64,000 nucleotides of DNA, taken from assembly GCA_013396635.1 (NCBI GenBank), contig WBMW01003842.1, forward strand, positions 62,001-126,000, written 5' to 3'. Under the pieces are notes generated by a model. It had not been told where the DNA came from and did not search any database. It was given only the letters and a program-made list of their open reading frames with translations. A program made the position numbers and the translations under genes. Each line of letters opens with the position of its first letter. Position 1 is the stretch's first letter. Positions 34,501-47,330 of the stretch are shown here, piece after piece. The stretch comes from Penelope pileata (lineage: Eukaryota; Chordata; Aves; Galliformes; Cracidae).

Positions 34501-37500
34501 GAGTTCTTTTGTCCTTGCACACCTCCTATATGACCAAGAGATTGCCTGTTCAGCTAATTAATACCCTAACAAGGTGCTAACTATATGCTCTTTCTGCTGC
34601 CTCAGTGTCCTATAAGCTGGAGAGAAAAGACACGTAAAGACACTCTAATGCCTTAACTTGGGTAACTCTCCCTGAGACCCAGGGACGCTGCAGAAGCACA
34701 GACTTTGCCATAGGCTCTTGGTTTACAGTTGTTGCCCACCCTTGCAGTGCAGCCCACTCCCTGACCCACTGGTAGAGTCAAGCACCAGCTCAAGAACCAA
34801 ACTTACCTGGTTTAGGAATACACAGTTTCCTTTGTGGTGGTGGTACCGTGAGGAGGTGGTGCTCAGGGACACGGGCCCAGAAATGTGCTTGGAGAAGGAG
34901 ATGGATGTGAAAAAATATTACACTAGTTCTGCCCATCGACTCATACGCCACTTTGTATTTCCTTGGTCCTCTCTTCTGTTTGATCTCTCTGTGCTGTTCA
35001 TCCAAATTTCAGTTCTTTTTGTGATGCTTGTTTGCAAAATGTTCTGTTTGCTCCCACTCACACATAATCTTTGCAGCTCTTCTCCCATGAGGATATCTTC
35101 ATCCTCTTCACAAGGAAGGGGGATCCCTGCTCTGGCTCAGCGGCTGTGCATTCCCCACTGCAGGATCAGGTGCAGCGTGGGAGAATCTGCATTGGGATCT
35201 TCCTTGGGTACAAAACTGACTGTTGGATCAGCCCTTCTCTATGCTCACACCTCAGTCAGGGCTTATAAAATGGCACTTTAGCAGCCTCCTGATACGTCTC
35301 TGAATGCCAGTGTCCTCATCTTTCCATATAGCCATGTAACAGGTTCAAGTTAAGAAGTCTTCTTTCTAGGGATAGGTGTGGCAGAGAGAGTCCTCAGGTG
35401 ACTTTTGGGGCACGTGTCAGGCAATTGCATTGTGGCACATCCAGATTAGCTCCAGAACTCATCTGCAAGAAAGTCAAGTGGCTTCCTTAGCAGACATGCA
35501 TATGCTAGCTGGAGTAGATTTTAAAGTGAGTTTTTTACCATTGTACCCTCCTGATTAAACAATACAGTTTAAAAGACAAACAAGATAATGGTAAAAAAGA
35601 AAACAGAGTTGTGTCTGATCTGACAAGAGAGGATACTGGGCAAAGAGGAACCTGGATCTGATGTTAGAAGAAAGCCAGTGGCTTCCGTACAGATCATGCT
35701 TAAACACCAGTTTCAAGGATGAAAAACTTTGCATGCCTCAACACTAGATAACTAACATGACAGAGCTGCTCTTTTTCATAATAGTTTGGGAGTTATGACC
35801 ACTAATAGAAGGTCCACTGAATTGTTTTATTGTCTAACATGCACACATTATTTGAAGAGCTTATGGATAATTATAATAAGGGAATAATCCACGAGCCACA
35901 TTTCAGTCACGGTGATTTTGTACGACAGGGTTTATTTCCACATTTCACTGTTCAGACTGTTACAGAGAGTTTGCATGTTTTTATCTTTTTTCACCCCTTT
36001 CCACCTCCTCATTGCCAATTTAGGAGCTGTTAGTCTCAGTTCATAGTAATTGTGAGAAAATAAAATTCCATCTGTTTCTGTCAGGAATAGAAAAGATGGG
36101 AAAAGGAATGAGAGAATCAACAGAAAATTCCACTTGCTAGACGTCCTTTGCTGCTAGCTCTTACTTTTCTAAGAGATCCCTTGCTCAGTTGTATTGCACA
36201 AAGTACCGAGCACTTAGCATATGTGCAGTATTTTAATTTATATTTGTCCTCAAATCCAGCACTTCCAAGCACAGTTCTTCCACTGTTCATCTAAACCTAT
36301 AAATATGACTCCCATGTGCAGATAGTGCCATATAGAACTATTTAACTAATTAACAGCCCAAAGCCCATTTTCCCCTCACTGGATTTTCAGCTACAGGCAT
36401 ATTATTGTAACAGGAATGTGTAGGGACTCCTGCCAGAATTGTTGAGCGTAATAGCAAAATTCAGGCTTCTGTCTTTGCAATCTGTCTTTCCAATAGCTTT
36501 GGAATGGCTTAAAGGTGAACAAATAATGAAAAAGAGAGACAGAGAGCACGGGAGAGAGACACGCAGCTCAGACAGAAGCGGAGATACATTTAGGCTGAAA
36601 AGCCATTAGGAGTTAAATGATCTGCAAAGAGGAAAGCCTTGAAATTAAATTTCACTAGATATCAAACAGGAGATTTAAGAGTGGTATGTTAAGAGAGGCT
36701 CCTTTCATGAAAATGCAAATAGCAGCAAGCTGTTTTAATTATAGGCTGTAAGCGTTGCATTCTGGGAGGCTAGGAAAAAACTGCAGAAGAGAACAGAATC
36801 ATAAAATTCTCTCATCAGTATTTTCAGGTCTGAAAAAGCATAACAACATTCTCAAGCTAGCAACAATGCAGCCCCATTATGCTTTTTGCTGGCTCCCCGC
36901 TAGCCTGGGACATGGATGTGCTGGCGGGATGCCTTCTGCCTGGCGCTGTCCCTTGCAGGTGGGTCTCACAGCTGGTGAGACAGGATGCTGCCTGCCGCAG
37001 GGGTGGGAGAGCAGAACCAATGCTCCTGTCCTGATCCAGAGAGCCGTCCCCACTCCTGCAGGTGGCAGGAAGGTCACAGCCCTTAATGCAATCCCCTGGA
37101 AGATAGAGATGAAAGCATCCAGGTCAAGCAGACCACAAACCTTCACCAGCAAACAAGGCGGATCTTCCACTACAACAGTGGTGGGTAACACAACTAAGTC
37201 ATTGGCCAATAAAAACCTGGGTTCGGTTTCACTGCTGGTATAAAACAGTGCTTGCTGGCAAGAGGAGAGCATGAAGAGAACACGTTATATTAAACACTCC
37301 ACAGAAATGTAATGCAAATACAAGCAGTTCATCTCAATAAAAGAGGAGACAGTTCTGCTCGTCCTTCCCACCGCTCCCCACCCAGCCAAGGCACTCAGGT
37401 TGCAGCCAGCTCTACCTGAACACCTTGTGCACTTGCCAGCCTCCCCATTCCAACCTCTCCACTCCTTTGGTGAGGAAAATCCCTTCACTTCCATTTTCAA

Positions 37501-39639
37501 ATGGAGAACAAACTAAAATCAAACCACAGTCTTTCAGGAATTAAATATTTGCATACAAAACGAGGTGCAGAATGCATTGGTTGCTGGAAACATTTTTATG
37601 AGGGGTGCTGAGTAACCATCACATCGTAACATATCTGAGGTATTCAAAGGGAAAAAGATGAAACCCCTTCGTGTTCAAAAGTACATTCAGGATTTGATGA
37701 TTGCATTGTTCTTGAGAGGCCAACGCTGCTTTCCCGAAGGCATATTTTGCTTTCCTTCAGCAGATGTCACTGCAGCACAGGATAATACCCCACTACGTGC
37801 TGGCTCCAGCCCGGTTTGGGAAAAGGATAATATATCAGCTTCGCTAGGGAGTGGTCCGCTACAGAGAACTGAGGCCTTCACGTTTTCAGCAGCGCTGAGT
37901 ATCAGCTCTCACATCAAAAAAAAAGTCAAAATTATGCCTTTGTTTTGTGATTGGGACCAAACACACAAAACTATTTGCAGTTGAAATCACATCAGGGAAG
38001 CTAATCTGGGACAATCATCATTCTGAACCAAAACCAGCTTACATGCACTGCATTCATTTTGCTTCTGTAGACCCAAATAACAACTTTCTTTCTGATGCAG
38101 ACTCCCATCAAGTCCTTAATGCTGTGCATGAAGTATTCTCATCAAGATTTGAACTCTTCTCCCTGCATTCTTTGGCTCTGACATGAAAGCAAAATGTCTA
38201 GCAGATTAGTTTTTCATTTTTGTGATGTAATCTATTTTCCTTTTAAGATGGCTTGACTGCTTCTGTAGCAAAACAAAGCATTGTTTTTAAGCAGGCTGGA
38301 GGGGTTTGTTTTAAAGAAGGAATATTCAGATGTTAGCCAACAATGAAAATATGTGAAAGTAAAATGTTTATTAAGTTGAAAATTTCCATTTTTAAAATAT
38401 TCCTGGAAATGCCTGTATGTCAGACAAGGAAGGACTGAGGCCTAAAAGTGAAAACAACAGGATGCGTGGGAGAAGCAACATGGGAAATCGAGAAGAATTT
38501 TACAAGATGAGAAGCATGCCTTCAGCAAGGGCCACGGCTGCTAGCAGAGGCACCAGAGCACAGTCAGGAGGCACAAAATCCTCCTCTTGCTCATTCCTAG
38601 AAAACAAACCAGAACCACGGCCCTTTGGGGCTCTCCTAGCCAAACAGCCAAACCCTTTCCCAAGAACAGGAAGGGGAAAGCTGGTCTTGGAGGCAGGCTG
38701 TGTAGCTTCAGGCTCTGGTGTAGTGGTAACGATGGAGATGGTGCCCGCTGGAAGCACTGCGGCCTGGGATGTGCAGGCCTTCCCCTGGCACAGTGAGGAG
38801 GAGAAGGCCTTCAGCTGCAGCTGTAAACTTAACGTGAGGAGTGAGGGGTGCAGCCAAGTGAGATAGATCCCCTCCCAAAGCTTTGCCCTGAGCATAGAAG
38901 CAAAGACTTTGAATTTTACAGAGGCCAAGGCTGACCACCAGGAAAGCTAGAAGGAGCCAGCTGGTGTTGGGCCCGCACCTGGGGAAACTTCCTTCTGAGC
39001 TCTGGGAACAGGTTTATGGCATTCTCCCCAGATATCCAAACCTCAAGGTGACAGAAGCATGGAGAAATGGTAAAGCCCACATCCAGAAGGAAAAGCTATC
39101 CACCTCCAAGCAAAGCTCATGCTGAAAGAAGTTTTCACAGCTGCTACCACTTCACAGAAGCAGCTGGAGGAAAGTCCCTGGGACAGAAACTAGCACCATC
39201 ACGGAGCAGCAGAGCCTTCCCATGCAGGCTGCTGAAATAAACCTCGTCTCGGCCATTTACATTCCATTTGAGTTCAAATCCAAGTTGAGCATTAGTACGT
39301 ACATCAGCCAACGTAGCATGATGAAACAGAGAGATTTAATTTTGTTTAGGAATGACACTGTTAACAGCTATGCCTTCTCTCAGCTAAATCAATCACCTAC
39401 CACTTTATTAAGTATGATTTCTTTCAGCCTCTCTGACTGCCTAATGAGCACTCTGAGGTAGGAATCAGTAGTTCATTTCCCTCCACCCTCCCCAGAGGAA
39501 AGCCCACGCATCCAAGCAATTATTTGCAGATGACCTCTGGAAAGGAAAGAGAAAAAATGTTTTGAGGGACTACTCTTATTTCTACTGCAATGGCTAAACA
39601 GAATTTGAGACCATGATTTTTACCATCCAGGTTGGAAAT
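31589..39639. other. Intron-like or intergenic stretch
   Basis: AT-rich DNA, with a 16-A run at 32008-32023. Long frames at 34718-35281 and 36755-37243 (plus) lack any recognisable domain. The second contains a strong CAG|GTGGGT donor at about 36958 after MQPHYAFCWLPASLG, but no acceptor was found. A moderately GC-rich part lies at 38480-39000. Confidence 0.45.
32008..32023. repeat. Poly-A run
   Basis: Sixteen consecutive A residues. Confidence 0.9.
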
Positions 39640-41639
39640 TTTTTTCTTGCCTTATGCTACATATTCTCGTCTTGCTGCTTCTACCTGTGACTTGTTTCGC
39701 ACCTTCAAGCTTCACACCCACACCCTTCTTTCCTCCCACTCTCTTTGTCTCTGTAAAACAACCCTGTCATCCAGGACTTCTTCAGATGTCATTCCCTTCA
39801 GCCCCACCAAGGCCTGGATCCTTCTATCTCTCTTCTCTTTCTTTCAGAGGCATCTTTTTTCTGCACATTTCTCCCTCCAGCTTCATTTCATGGTGGTCAC
39901 ACTTGGCATTTGCTCTCCCTCCCTCTGCTTCTCCCTGCCTAAATCCTCTTTCTCCATTTTCCGCAGCATTAAATATGACCCTTTTCCACTTCCCCCTATA
40001 ATTTCCCTGCTCCACGCAGTGGTTCTCTTCAGCCTTGTTCTTTGATGTCAGCTCAAGACATTCTTCTGTTTTCACCATATTCCACATAAGTCTTTGCTGA
40101 TCCATACAATCCCTTTGTTGAATAGCTCCAAGTCTCCCTTCTGTGTTCACGCTGCATTCCTGCTTCAGCGCGCTCTACACCAAAGCTTACTGTCTTGCAG
40201 TGATTTCCTCAGCTATGTTCTCCAATCTCTTTTGCTGTGTCCCTCCTTCTTAAAAACATTCATATATCTTTCAGCTTCATAGCTGTGGTTTTCTTCTCCT
40301 TGCTCTTTGTCACTCAGTCTTTTGACGACTTGCAGGTCACGAGTATTTATTTGTCTCTCTTCTGTTCCCCACATTTCTTCTTTCCCATCTCCTATCTCAA
40401 GGACTGGTGTTCATTTTCAGCCTTCTTCACTCTTCGCTCTTTCCTTTTGCCTCTCTCCTACTCCAAAACAACTAGTTCTGAAACAAGCTGTCCTTCTCCA
40501 CTACACATTTTTCATCCATCTTCAGTTCTTTCAGTTTCCTAATTAAGTAATTCTCATTCTCCAGTTTGAGAACATCTGTCATCTCAAGTAGGTTTTTTGC
40601 TACCCTGAATCATCTTCCCTCTTATCCTGCTCCTGCATCTTCTTTGCTCTCCACATTGGGATCTCAACCAATGTCGTCTTCTACATGAAGACATCTGCTT
40701 TCCATCACTTCCTTTTCTGCATCACCCTTCCTTCTTCCATTTCATGCTATTAAGAATTTCTCTTTTCCAACTCTTCCATTTGCCTCAGTTCTTCCATCCT
40801 GGACAAGCCGCACTTCACTCCTCCTTCAGTTCTCACACTCTTACAAAAAAANCCGATCCCCTTTTCTCACCAGCTATAGACTGCCCTGCTCCTCTTTTTC
40901 CTATCCCAGCTCACCAAACATACAATTTCTCCACTTTCAGCCAAGAACCTCTGTAAACTAAACTTCTCCTAAACACAACATAATCAGCTCTTACCTGTGT
41001 CTCTCATCAGTTTTGAACCAAAACAAAGTTCAAAAATATTAATCGAGTATTGAAACTGTGTATTTATTAGGTTTCTGTGGCTGGTGTTTTTTATTGTTTT
41101 GTTTTCTCCCTCTGCATCTGTCCATTACCACTGCAGGCTGTTTGGAGCTCTTTCAAGACCCGCCTCCAGCATTTATGATGACTTACTACTGTGATGATTT
41201 AGTTATTATTTTGAATATTCATCTCTTCACTCCAGATCTGCCTGTTTTTATTCAAAGGAAAGTCTCAAAAAATTTGGCTCGTATTTACTCTTCCAGGACA
41301 TCACCTCAAGAACAGTGTTTAAAACAACACCTTCGGTTGCATCTTCTTTGCACTCACTGCAACAAATCTTATCTAGCCTGCCACTTATCTGCACCTTCCA
41401 CCTCCTTTTTTCTCATAGCCAAACTAAACTGTAATTCTAACAAGACTAACATTTCTAGTAGAAGGCTTTTTGAATTCATCTACATACTAAAAACTCATCC
41501 AAATTTTCATTATGCCAAACACTGATTGCTGCAACATCTGTTTCCTTACCCTTCCCCTGCACTGCCTTAATAATGCATTATCATTCAGAGAGATCCCAAG
41601 TTCTAAATCTTCCTCTCTTACAACCCTTTCTTTTGTCTC
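39640..41639 (+). other. Long pyrimidine-rich region, possibly upstream part of an ancient LINE
   Basis: For about 2 kb the plus strand is dominated by C and T words (TCTCCCTCC, CTTTCCTCCC, CCATCTTC), far beyond the surrounding DNA and without a simple repeat unit. The open frames here (for example 39632-40045) follow from the scarcity of stops in such DNA. Its 3' neighbour (41640-42062) looks like the end of an old LINE whose 3' region is similarly C/T-rich, so this may be more of the same element. An N lies at 40852. Confidence 0.35.
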
Positions 41640-42062
41640 ATTGTCTTCATAGGATCAGTGTAGGCAGATGGAGACTTCATTTTCAAGTCCATTTGTGATC
41701 TACCCCCACCACATCATCTTGTCTGCTGATTAAAATTTCACAGAGGCGTATCCATGTTATCTCCCATGCTGTACCCAAGTGCTCATGCTGAGTTTCTCTT
41801 AAACATCAACAAAACCACTTCAGTGTTTTCCTTAAAGATCTCTATTTGAAATTCACTTCTGCCATTATGCTACAGATTTAGATAAGTGAACCACCTCATT
41901 CTATCCCAGTACTGTGTCACCGGTTGTTACTTCTTGAAATGTAAGGCTTTGGGGTCTGGGATCATCTTATTTTGGGCTTCCGTGACACTTAATCTAGTAA
42001 GGAGTCTGTTCAAGAGGAGGGCTCCTGGGTACAACAGTGATGGTAATACATGCTACAGTAGG
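41640..42062 (+). mobile_element. Ancient LINE 3' tail (L2/L3/CR1-like)
   Basis: Landmarks recall a repeat widespread in turtles, crocodilians and birds. They are a TCTCCCATGCTGTACCCAAG block, ATCAACAAAACCACTTCAG, a degraded TTAAAACTCACTTCTGCCATGATGCC-like segment, then TGTAAGGCTTTGGGGTCTGG with GGATCATCTT, and finally AGGGCTCCTGGGTACAACAG before GTAATACA. The family's usual core is TGTAAGCTCTTTGGGGCAGGG. Similarity is recalled, not computed, and the class (L2, L3 or CR1-L3) is open. Confidence 0.5.
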
Positions 42063-45000
42063 CAGAAAGCACAACATATCAGCTGTGTTTATATTCTTGT
42101 GCAACCTTCTATCACTGCTGCATTTAAATTCATATTTTAGAACATCCTCTTCTGTATGTCAGATAGGCGACAAAAAATAGAGATTTTTTTCGCTTGTTAA
42201 AAATACATTAAAACCCTGATATGTCTTTGATTTAATTGAAGATTACATTTAATGGGGCAATGTCAGCCTAGCGGTAATATTTCATATATTACTGTTTCAT
42301 ATGAGAAGTTTTAGGGTTCTTTTTACAGATGCTACATGTAGCAGCCTGGGCCCTCCATCAGGCTTGGCTTACAAAGACAGTTAATAAATCCCAATTCTGC
42401 CAGCTCATAAAATCCCCAAGTGGGGTTGCCGCTGGTATAGGTGAAAATGACTCACAGACACTAGCAAGACTCACTAAGTAATGGTTAAAAGTAACCAAGA
42501 GAGAAAGAATGATGGAGAAGTAAAACAGAGAAGGAAGACAGAGTATTTAAATTTAATGAGAGAGGAGAATGCTTTGGGAAAGAGTTTATGGAGGGTTAAG
42601 AGAGCTCTGAAAACAAACTCGATTTTAAGAAAATAATCATTGGAAAATAAGAAAATATGTGTGAACTATCCTATCTGTATTCACTCTGACATCATTGCTA
42701 GGAACACCAGAGCTCCATGGGGTGGAATACGATGCGGTCTGTGGGGCTGCATGTTGTGCCGTTATTTGAAGATGAGCCACGGGCTGCAATATTGATGGGT
42801 CTATACATACAGGAATTGCCCTCAGAACTCAAGGCACAGACTACTGCAAGAGAAAGCCACCCTGCAATCAGTTCACCTTTCCTCCTTCTTGCTCCAACCA
42901 AAAGCTCATATAAAACTATGCATTAATGCATGAATGATGGGCAGGAAACACCTCACAGGCAAAGCTACCTGTGTGCATACTGAAGGTGCCTATTACACAC
43001 GGTAAGGCGTATTAGGGTGAATGAAATCCATTAACCATAACTGGTCATTACTATTGAAATAAAGATGTATGGTTCTTTGAAATGTCAGATTGTCTAAATT
43101 ACAGCAGCCTGGAAACAAACACTATTTAACTTCATTGTGTACTATTTTCTTGTCATTTAGTTACAAAAATACATTGACTTCAGAATCATAAAAGAACAGC
43201 ACAAGTGTCTTTGCTAAAAGTCACCTTATTTCATCAGCAAATGCAATGCAAATGATGGTCTGCACACATACGTAGTTTTCCTCCGGTATCAGCACTGTCA
43301 TAAAAACAATAAATTGTAGTTAAAAAATGGACTGAGATCAGAATATTTAAACAAATTAAATATCAACAACTCATTTATTCCTCTTTGCTTCTGCAAGTCA
43401 AAACAGTCACATCCTGATCTTGCAGGTTATAATTAGGCTGAGTCCTGGCTCTGTAAAAGCAGAATCTTGCAATCTACCCACATACGTTTAGGAAGCCAGA
43501 AGAAGGGGCAGTGGTAATGCAAAAGAGGAGTATACAGCAGGTGGCTAAGCAGCACTGTAAGCCTATTTATAAACTAAGAGGCAGATTAGGTAAGTTCTAG
43601 ATCACGGACACTTTTCATATCCTAAACAAGTCCTGTTAAAAAAGACAGTAAAACTATTTCTTACAGGCTGTAACACCATTGCTTGCGTTACTTTACCCCT
43701 TCTGGAAGGGTTCTGTTTGGCATGCAAGTGATGGGCATGCAGATAACCCGCATCCCTGCTGAATCCCCACAAGCACACATACCAGGCAAATCCCAGGGAG
43801 CGCACCACTTGCCACGTCAGCGGAGGATGGCTGCTGCACCCACTTCATGGGGGAGGAAAAAATTAGCTTGCAGCGCTTGCATGGAAATGATTGCAGAGAG
43901 AGGAATAAAGCCATAACTCTTTGATCATGAACCCATTGCTCAAAAATGAAATGATCCCGTTCAAGAGCAATACTTGCAAACTACACCTCTTAAAATACGT
44001 ATTTTAAGAAAATCTTTGTGAAAGGATGTCAGTGCAGTTATAGCAGACTCTACCACCTGAGAATTGTGACTGGCAGCTTTTATTGCACATATTAAAATAC
44101 GCAGTGCTGCAAAGGAAACGTGCGGTAAAATACTTTTTAAGTTACTGCTTGCTCAACTGAGAGTGTGGTTCCTGGGAAAGCAACACCCAGTTTGTAGAGA
44201 GTAATAAGAACAGCATCATCACTCCCTTTTGTTGCATTGTTTTCTCTCAAGTCCCTAGGAAAGAAACAATATCTATTCACTTCTTGGTGGTTTTTGTTTC
44301 TTCTGTATGTAATGAAATGTCACTGCAAGCAAGAATAATGAATAATCTGCTCCTATCTGAGTGCCAATTTCTGCACTTTTCGGCTAGGCGAAACTCCCAT
44401 TGATTTTTGTCTGTTTAAAGGCTCTTCTAAAATGCTGTGCTAGTATCTTGCTCCATGTATTTATGTTGATACCCATTTAAGCTCTATGGTTCTTACTCGG
44501 TATCCTCACGCCACTCCCTCCATGTCCCTTGATGCTCAGATCACATCTATTCCTACCTGGTTGTGTCAGTGGCACGATAGGGACGCAGTGGATAAGCTGC
44601 TCTTTACCACCAAGACTGTGTTACGTTGGTAAGCCATCAGTCCCGTAGCCGCTGGTACGCCTGTAGCTGGGACTGACTCATGCGGGCTCCTAGAGGAGGC
44701 ACATGTCGGACTTGGCACTTCACGCCGTTTCCAGCAGAACAGATCAGACTTCTCCCATCTGCACAGGAGGGCCAACCTGACACGGAGCCAGCTAGAGCCT
44801 GGGGGACCAAAAAAGGAAGCCGAGGCAATCTGGCTGTCTTCTTCACGTGTTTGTCTCTGGCCTGGATCACTCCACAACCCCCTCCGGAGTCCCTGAAAAA
44901 ACAACGCTTAGGTGGCCCCAAAGTGGGGCATTTTCCATGCCTTTTTAAGGGAAAAAGTTCTAAAAATGGTATCTTGTTATGAACGAGACCAACTTCTTAC

Positions 45001-46389
45001 TTGTATTCAGAGTCATATGCTGACTTTACCTGATAAACTGTTTTTTACTGACTCGGTGGAGCCTAGCTTCTCCAAACAAACCCTCTGTTTTAGACCATGT
45101 CAGAAGAAAGGAGCTCAGCCTCCACACCCATGCCTGATTTGCAAGGGTTCACCTTAGAAGATTCCGTCTTTTTACCTGACTGAAATTTGCCTTAAGCTTT
45201 CGGAGTCAGTAAACAAAGATCTGTTGTACTCTGACATTTCGGCTACAACCACATGATGAGGGAGAGCAATGTTATTGTGAATATTGAAGAAACCCAGAAG
45301 ACAGTTGGGCTATGATATTTGATTGCAGGCATGTAAGATCCTGGACTGCCATCCTTATTAAAGCAGATCTCAAGACTAAAGTTTATTATAAATTGTTCCC
45401 TCTTCTCTGTCACAGTGTATTATGAGAAACATCCAAAACAAGGCAGATCTCAGTAAAAATAGTAACTACATCATGTTAGCGTGTGAAACTGGTTACTTGT
45501 GAGAAACACTGTAGGAACAGAGAATTTTTTGTGAAATTATAACAAAAATGCACAGTGCTCTGCTCAGATTTTCCACAGCACTGTTTCTATCTATGTGTTC
45601 TCACAGGAATTCAAGTGATGCGCTACATCACTTACAATCTGGCCCCATATTAAAATGACAAGAGATGCTGATAGAAAAAAATCATTTTAATTGCAAGCAT
45701 ATGTTACCGGAAATTCATTTCGTTATTTTTAAGCATTTAAGCGTTACCCAGTCATTTATATCAATTTTGAAGTGGTCGCACCACTGCCTTCTATCTTGGA
45801 ATCAGTACAGGCAGAGGGGACCAAGTGAGGACCATAAAAGTGATATGTGGAGTGTGATCCCTGGTAGCACCCTTTAGACAACACCACATTTCTAATTAAG
45901 TTCCCTTCAAGTTACCCTTCCAGCTAAGGATGATGTGATGCACTTCTTGACACAGCACTATGGGAAGATCTATCCACAAAGTGGGAATTTTGGCAGACTT
46001 ACAAGCATCAGTGTTTCAGGCGATGGGTTTGACTGCCTGCCACGAACCACGCATCAGCTCTTTAGGAGGCTACAGCGGGGCCCCTCCTTCTGAGCCAGGA
46101 ACCCCTGGGTCTCTGACGATGCTGGCAAGCCAAGCGGGCTGGTGGGAGAGCCAGGCTACGGGCCTGGTGTCCCAGCTAGCCACGTTTCGGGGATTTTCAG
46201 CCTTGGACTTGCCCTTGGTGGGTCCCACCAAGCATCCACACGGTTGGGAGGTGCCAGGTGCACTCCCCGAGTGGAGCTCCATCCAGAGGGGATGTCCGTT
46301 GTGCCCCAGTGCTGTGAGCCCATGCCCTGCGAGCAGAAGTGATAGTGGTGTTCATTCCAGAACTGCATCCCCCACCAAACCCAAAACAC
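42063..46389. other. Non-coding stretch
   Basis: Mostly AT-rich. A CpG-containing, GC-richer block lies at about 44570-44900 and another at 46030-46330. Neither matches CR1 or mariner. No exon recognised. Confidence 0.45.
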
Positions 46390-46456
46390 CTCAACGTCTG
46401 GGGCTGGAGTTGGATGACCTTTGAGGTCCCTTCCAACCCAGTCCTATGGTTCTACG
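46390..46456 (+). mobile_element. Short CR1 3' tail
   Basis: GGGCTGGAGTTGGATGACC, then TTTGAGGTCCCTTCCAACCC and CCTATGGTTCTACG, the last about 65 bases of a CR1 on the plus strand. The upstream part is not recognisable. Confidence 0.8.
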
Positions 46457-47129
46457 AACACCCAAGGCTCAGGGATCACTCGGTGTAGAACAGCACAGGG
46501 ATGCAAGGAGCCTGATCTCTATGCGCTGCCATGCCTCACGCTCACTGGCAGACGGCTTTAACGCTATGTGCAGATGGCGTTAAGGCTTGTGTCCTCACAG
46601 AGACGCTCCGGGCAGTGCCAGGCTGCCCATTGCCAGCCTGCAGCACGCTCTGCCCACTGGAATCCACAGCTTCTCTCACTTCAATAACCACCGTAGCACC
46701 CCAGGGAGATGGGAGCTGCCTTGGGAGCATCCATTGCTGGCAGAGCCGCATCGTGCCACGGTGCATCGATATTCAGTGCGTCTGCAAGCGGCTTTGTGTT
46801 CACCCATGCTTTTAATTCCCGTGAGCAGAGGGGAAGCACGAGCCCCGCAGGCTGCAGAGCCCGCCAGCCAACATCTGTGAGCTATGGGAGACACTTCCAC
46901 CTTCTTAAGGGAAGCTGATCTGAGGGGAAAAAAAGGGAGGGGACAAAAAACGCCCATCCGTGAGGTGAAATCCCTCGGGCGAGGAGCCCCGGCCACACCC
47001 TGCACCCCGCGGCGATGACCCCGTGCCCGTGCCCGCGGCCCCGCCCGCAGCCCCGCGCCCGTTGCTCGGCAGCTGCGCGCCAACCGACCCTGCCTGGAAG
47101 GCGGAGGGGCAGCGCCGTGCCTATCTCTG

Positions 47130-47134
47130 ATTGG
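47130..47134 (-). promoter_or_regulatory. Inverted CCAAT box (distal)
   Basis: TGATTGGCC, the NF-Y consensus in reverse orientation, within the CpG island and 51 bases from a second one. Confidence 0.65.
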
Positions 47135-47180
47135 CCGAGCGGGATGAGGGTGGGGCTTGGGTGCGGATCTCTGCATCGCT

Positions 47181-47185
47181 ATTGG
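47181..47185 (-). promoter_or_regulatory. Inverted CCAAT box (proximal)
   Basis: CTATTGGTT. Lies about 30 bases before the GC box and roughly 60-100 bases before the likely start of transcription, the usual place for NF-Y sites. Confidence 0.65.
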
Positions 47186-47210
47186 TTGGGAGAGCTGTCA
47201 GTGCGGGCGG

Positions 47211-47222
47211 AGGGGCGGGGCC
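47211..47222 (+). promoter_or_regulatory. GC box
   Basis: AGGGGCGGGGCC, a full Sp1-type site just downstream of the proximal CCAAT box. Confidence 0.7.
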
Positions 47223-47239
47223 TGGCGGCTAGCGGGCTG

Positions 47240-47330
47240 CGTTGAGCGCCGCGTTAGGGCGGGGGCGCGGCGTGAGGGGGCGGCGGCGGCTGCGGGAGAG
47301 CGCCGCCGGCTGCGAGGAGAGCGGCGGGAG
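47240..47330 (+). other. Probable non-coding first exon
   Basis: Downstream of the CCAAT and GC boxes the sequence is GCGGC-rich with no good start codon and ends in a donor CGGGAG|GTAGGG at 47330. This fits a 5'-untranslated first exon of about 90 bases. The start of transcription is inferred from promoter spacing only. The coding part would lie far downstream, perhaps beyond the window. Confidence 0.5.

Noticed and set aside
34718..35281. 187-residue plus-strand open frame
   Set aside because: Low-complexity, no recognisable motif, no convincing splice sites.
36755..37243. 162-residue plus-strand open frame with a CAG|GTGGGT donor
   Set aside because: The donor is strong but no acceptor or family was found, and the frame continues past it without coding character.
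39632..40045. 137-residue plus-strand open frame
   Set aside because: Result of pyrimidine-rich DNA, which rarely forms stop codons.
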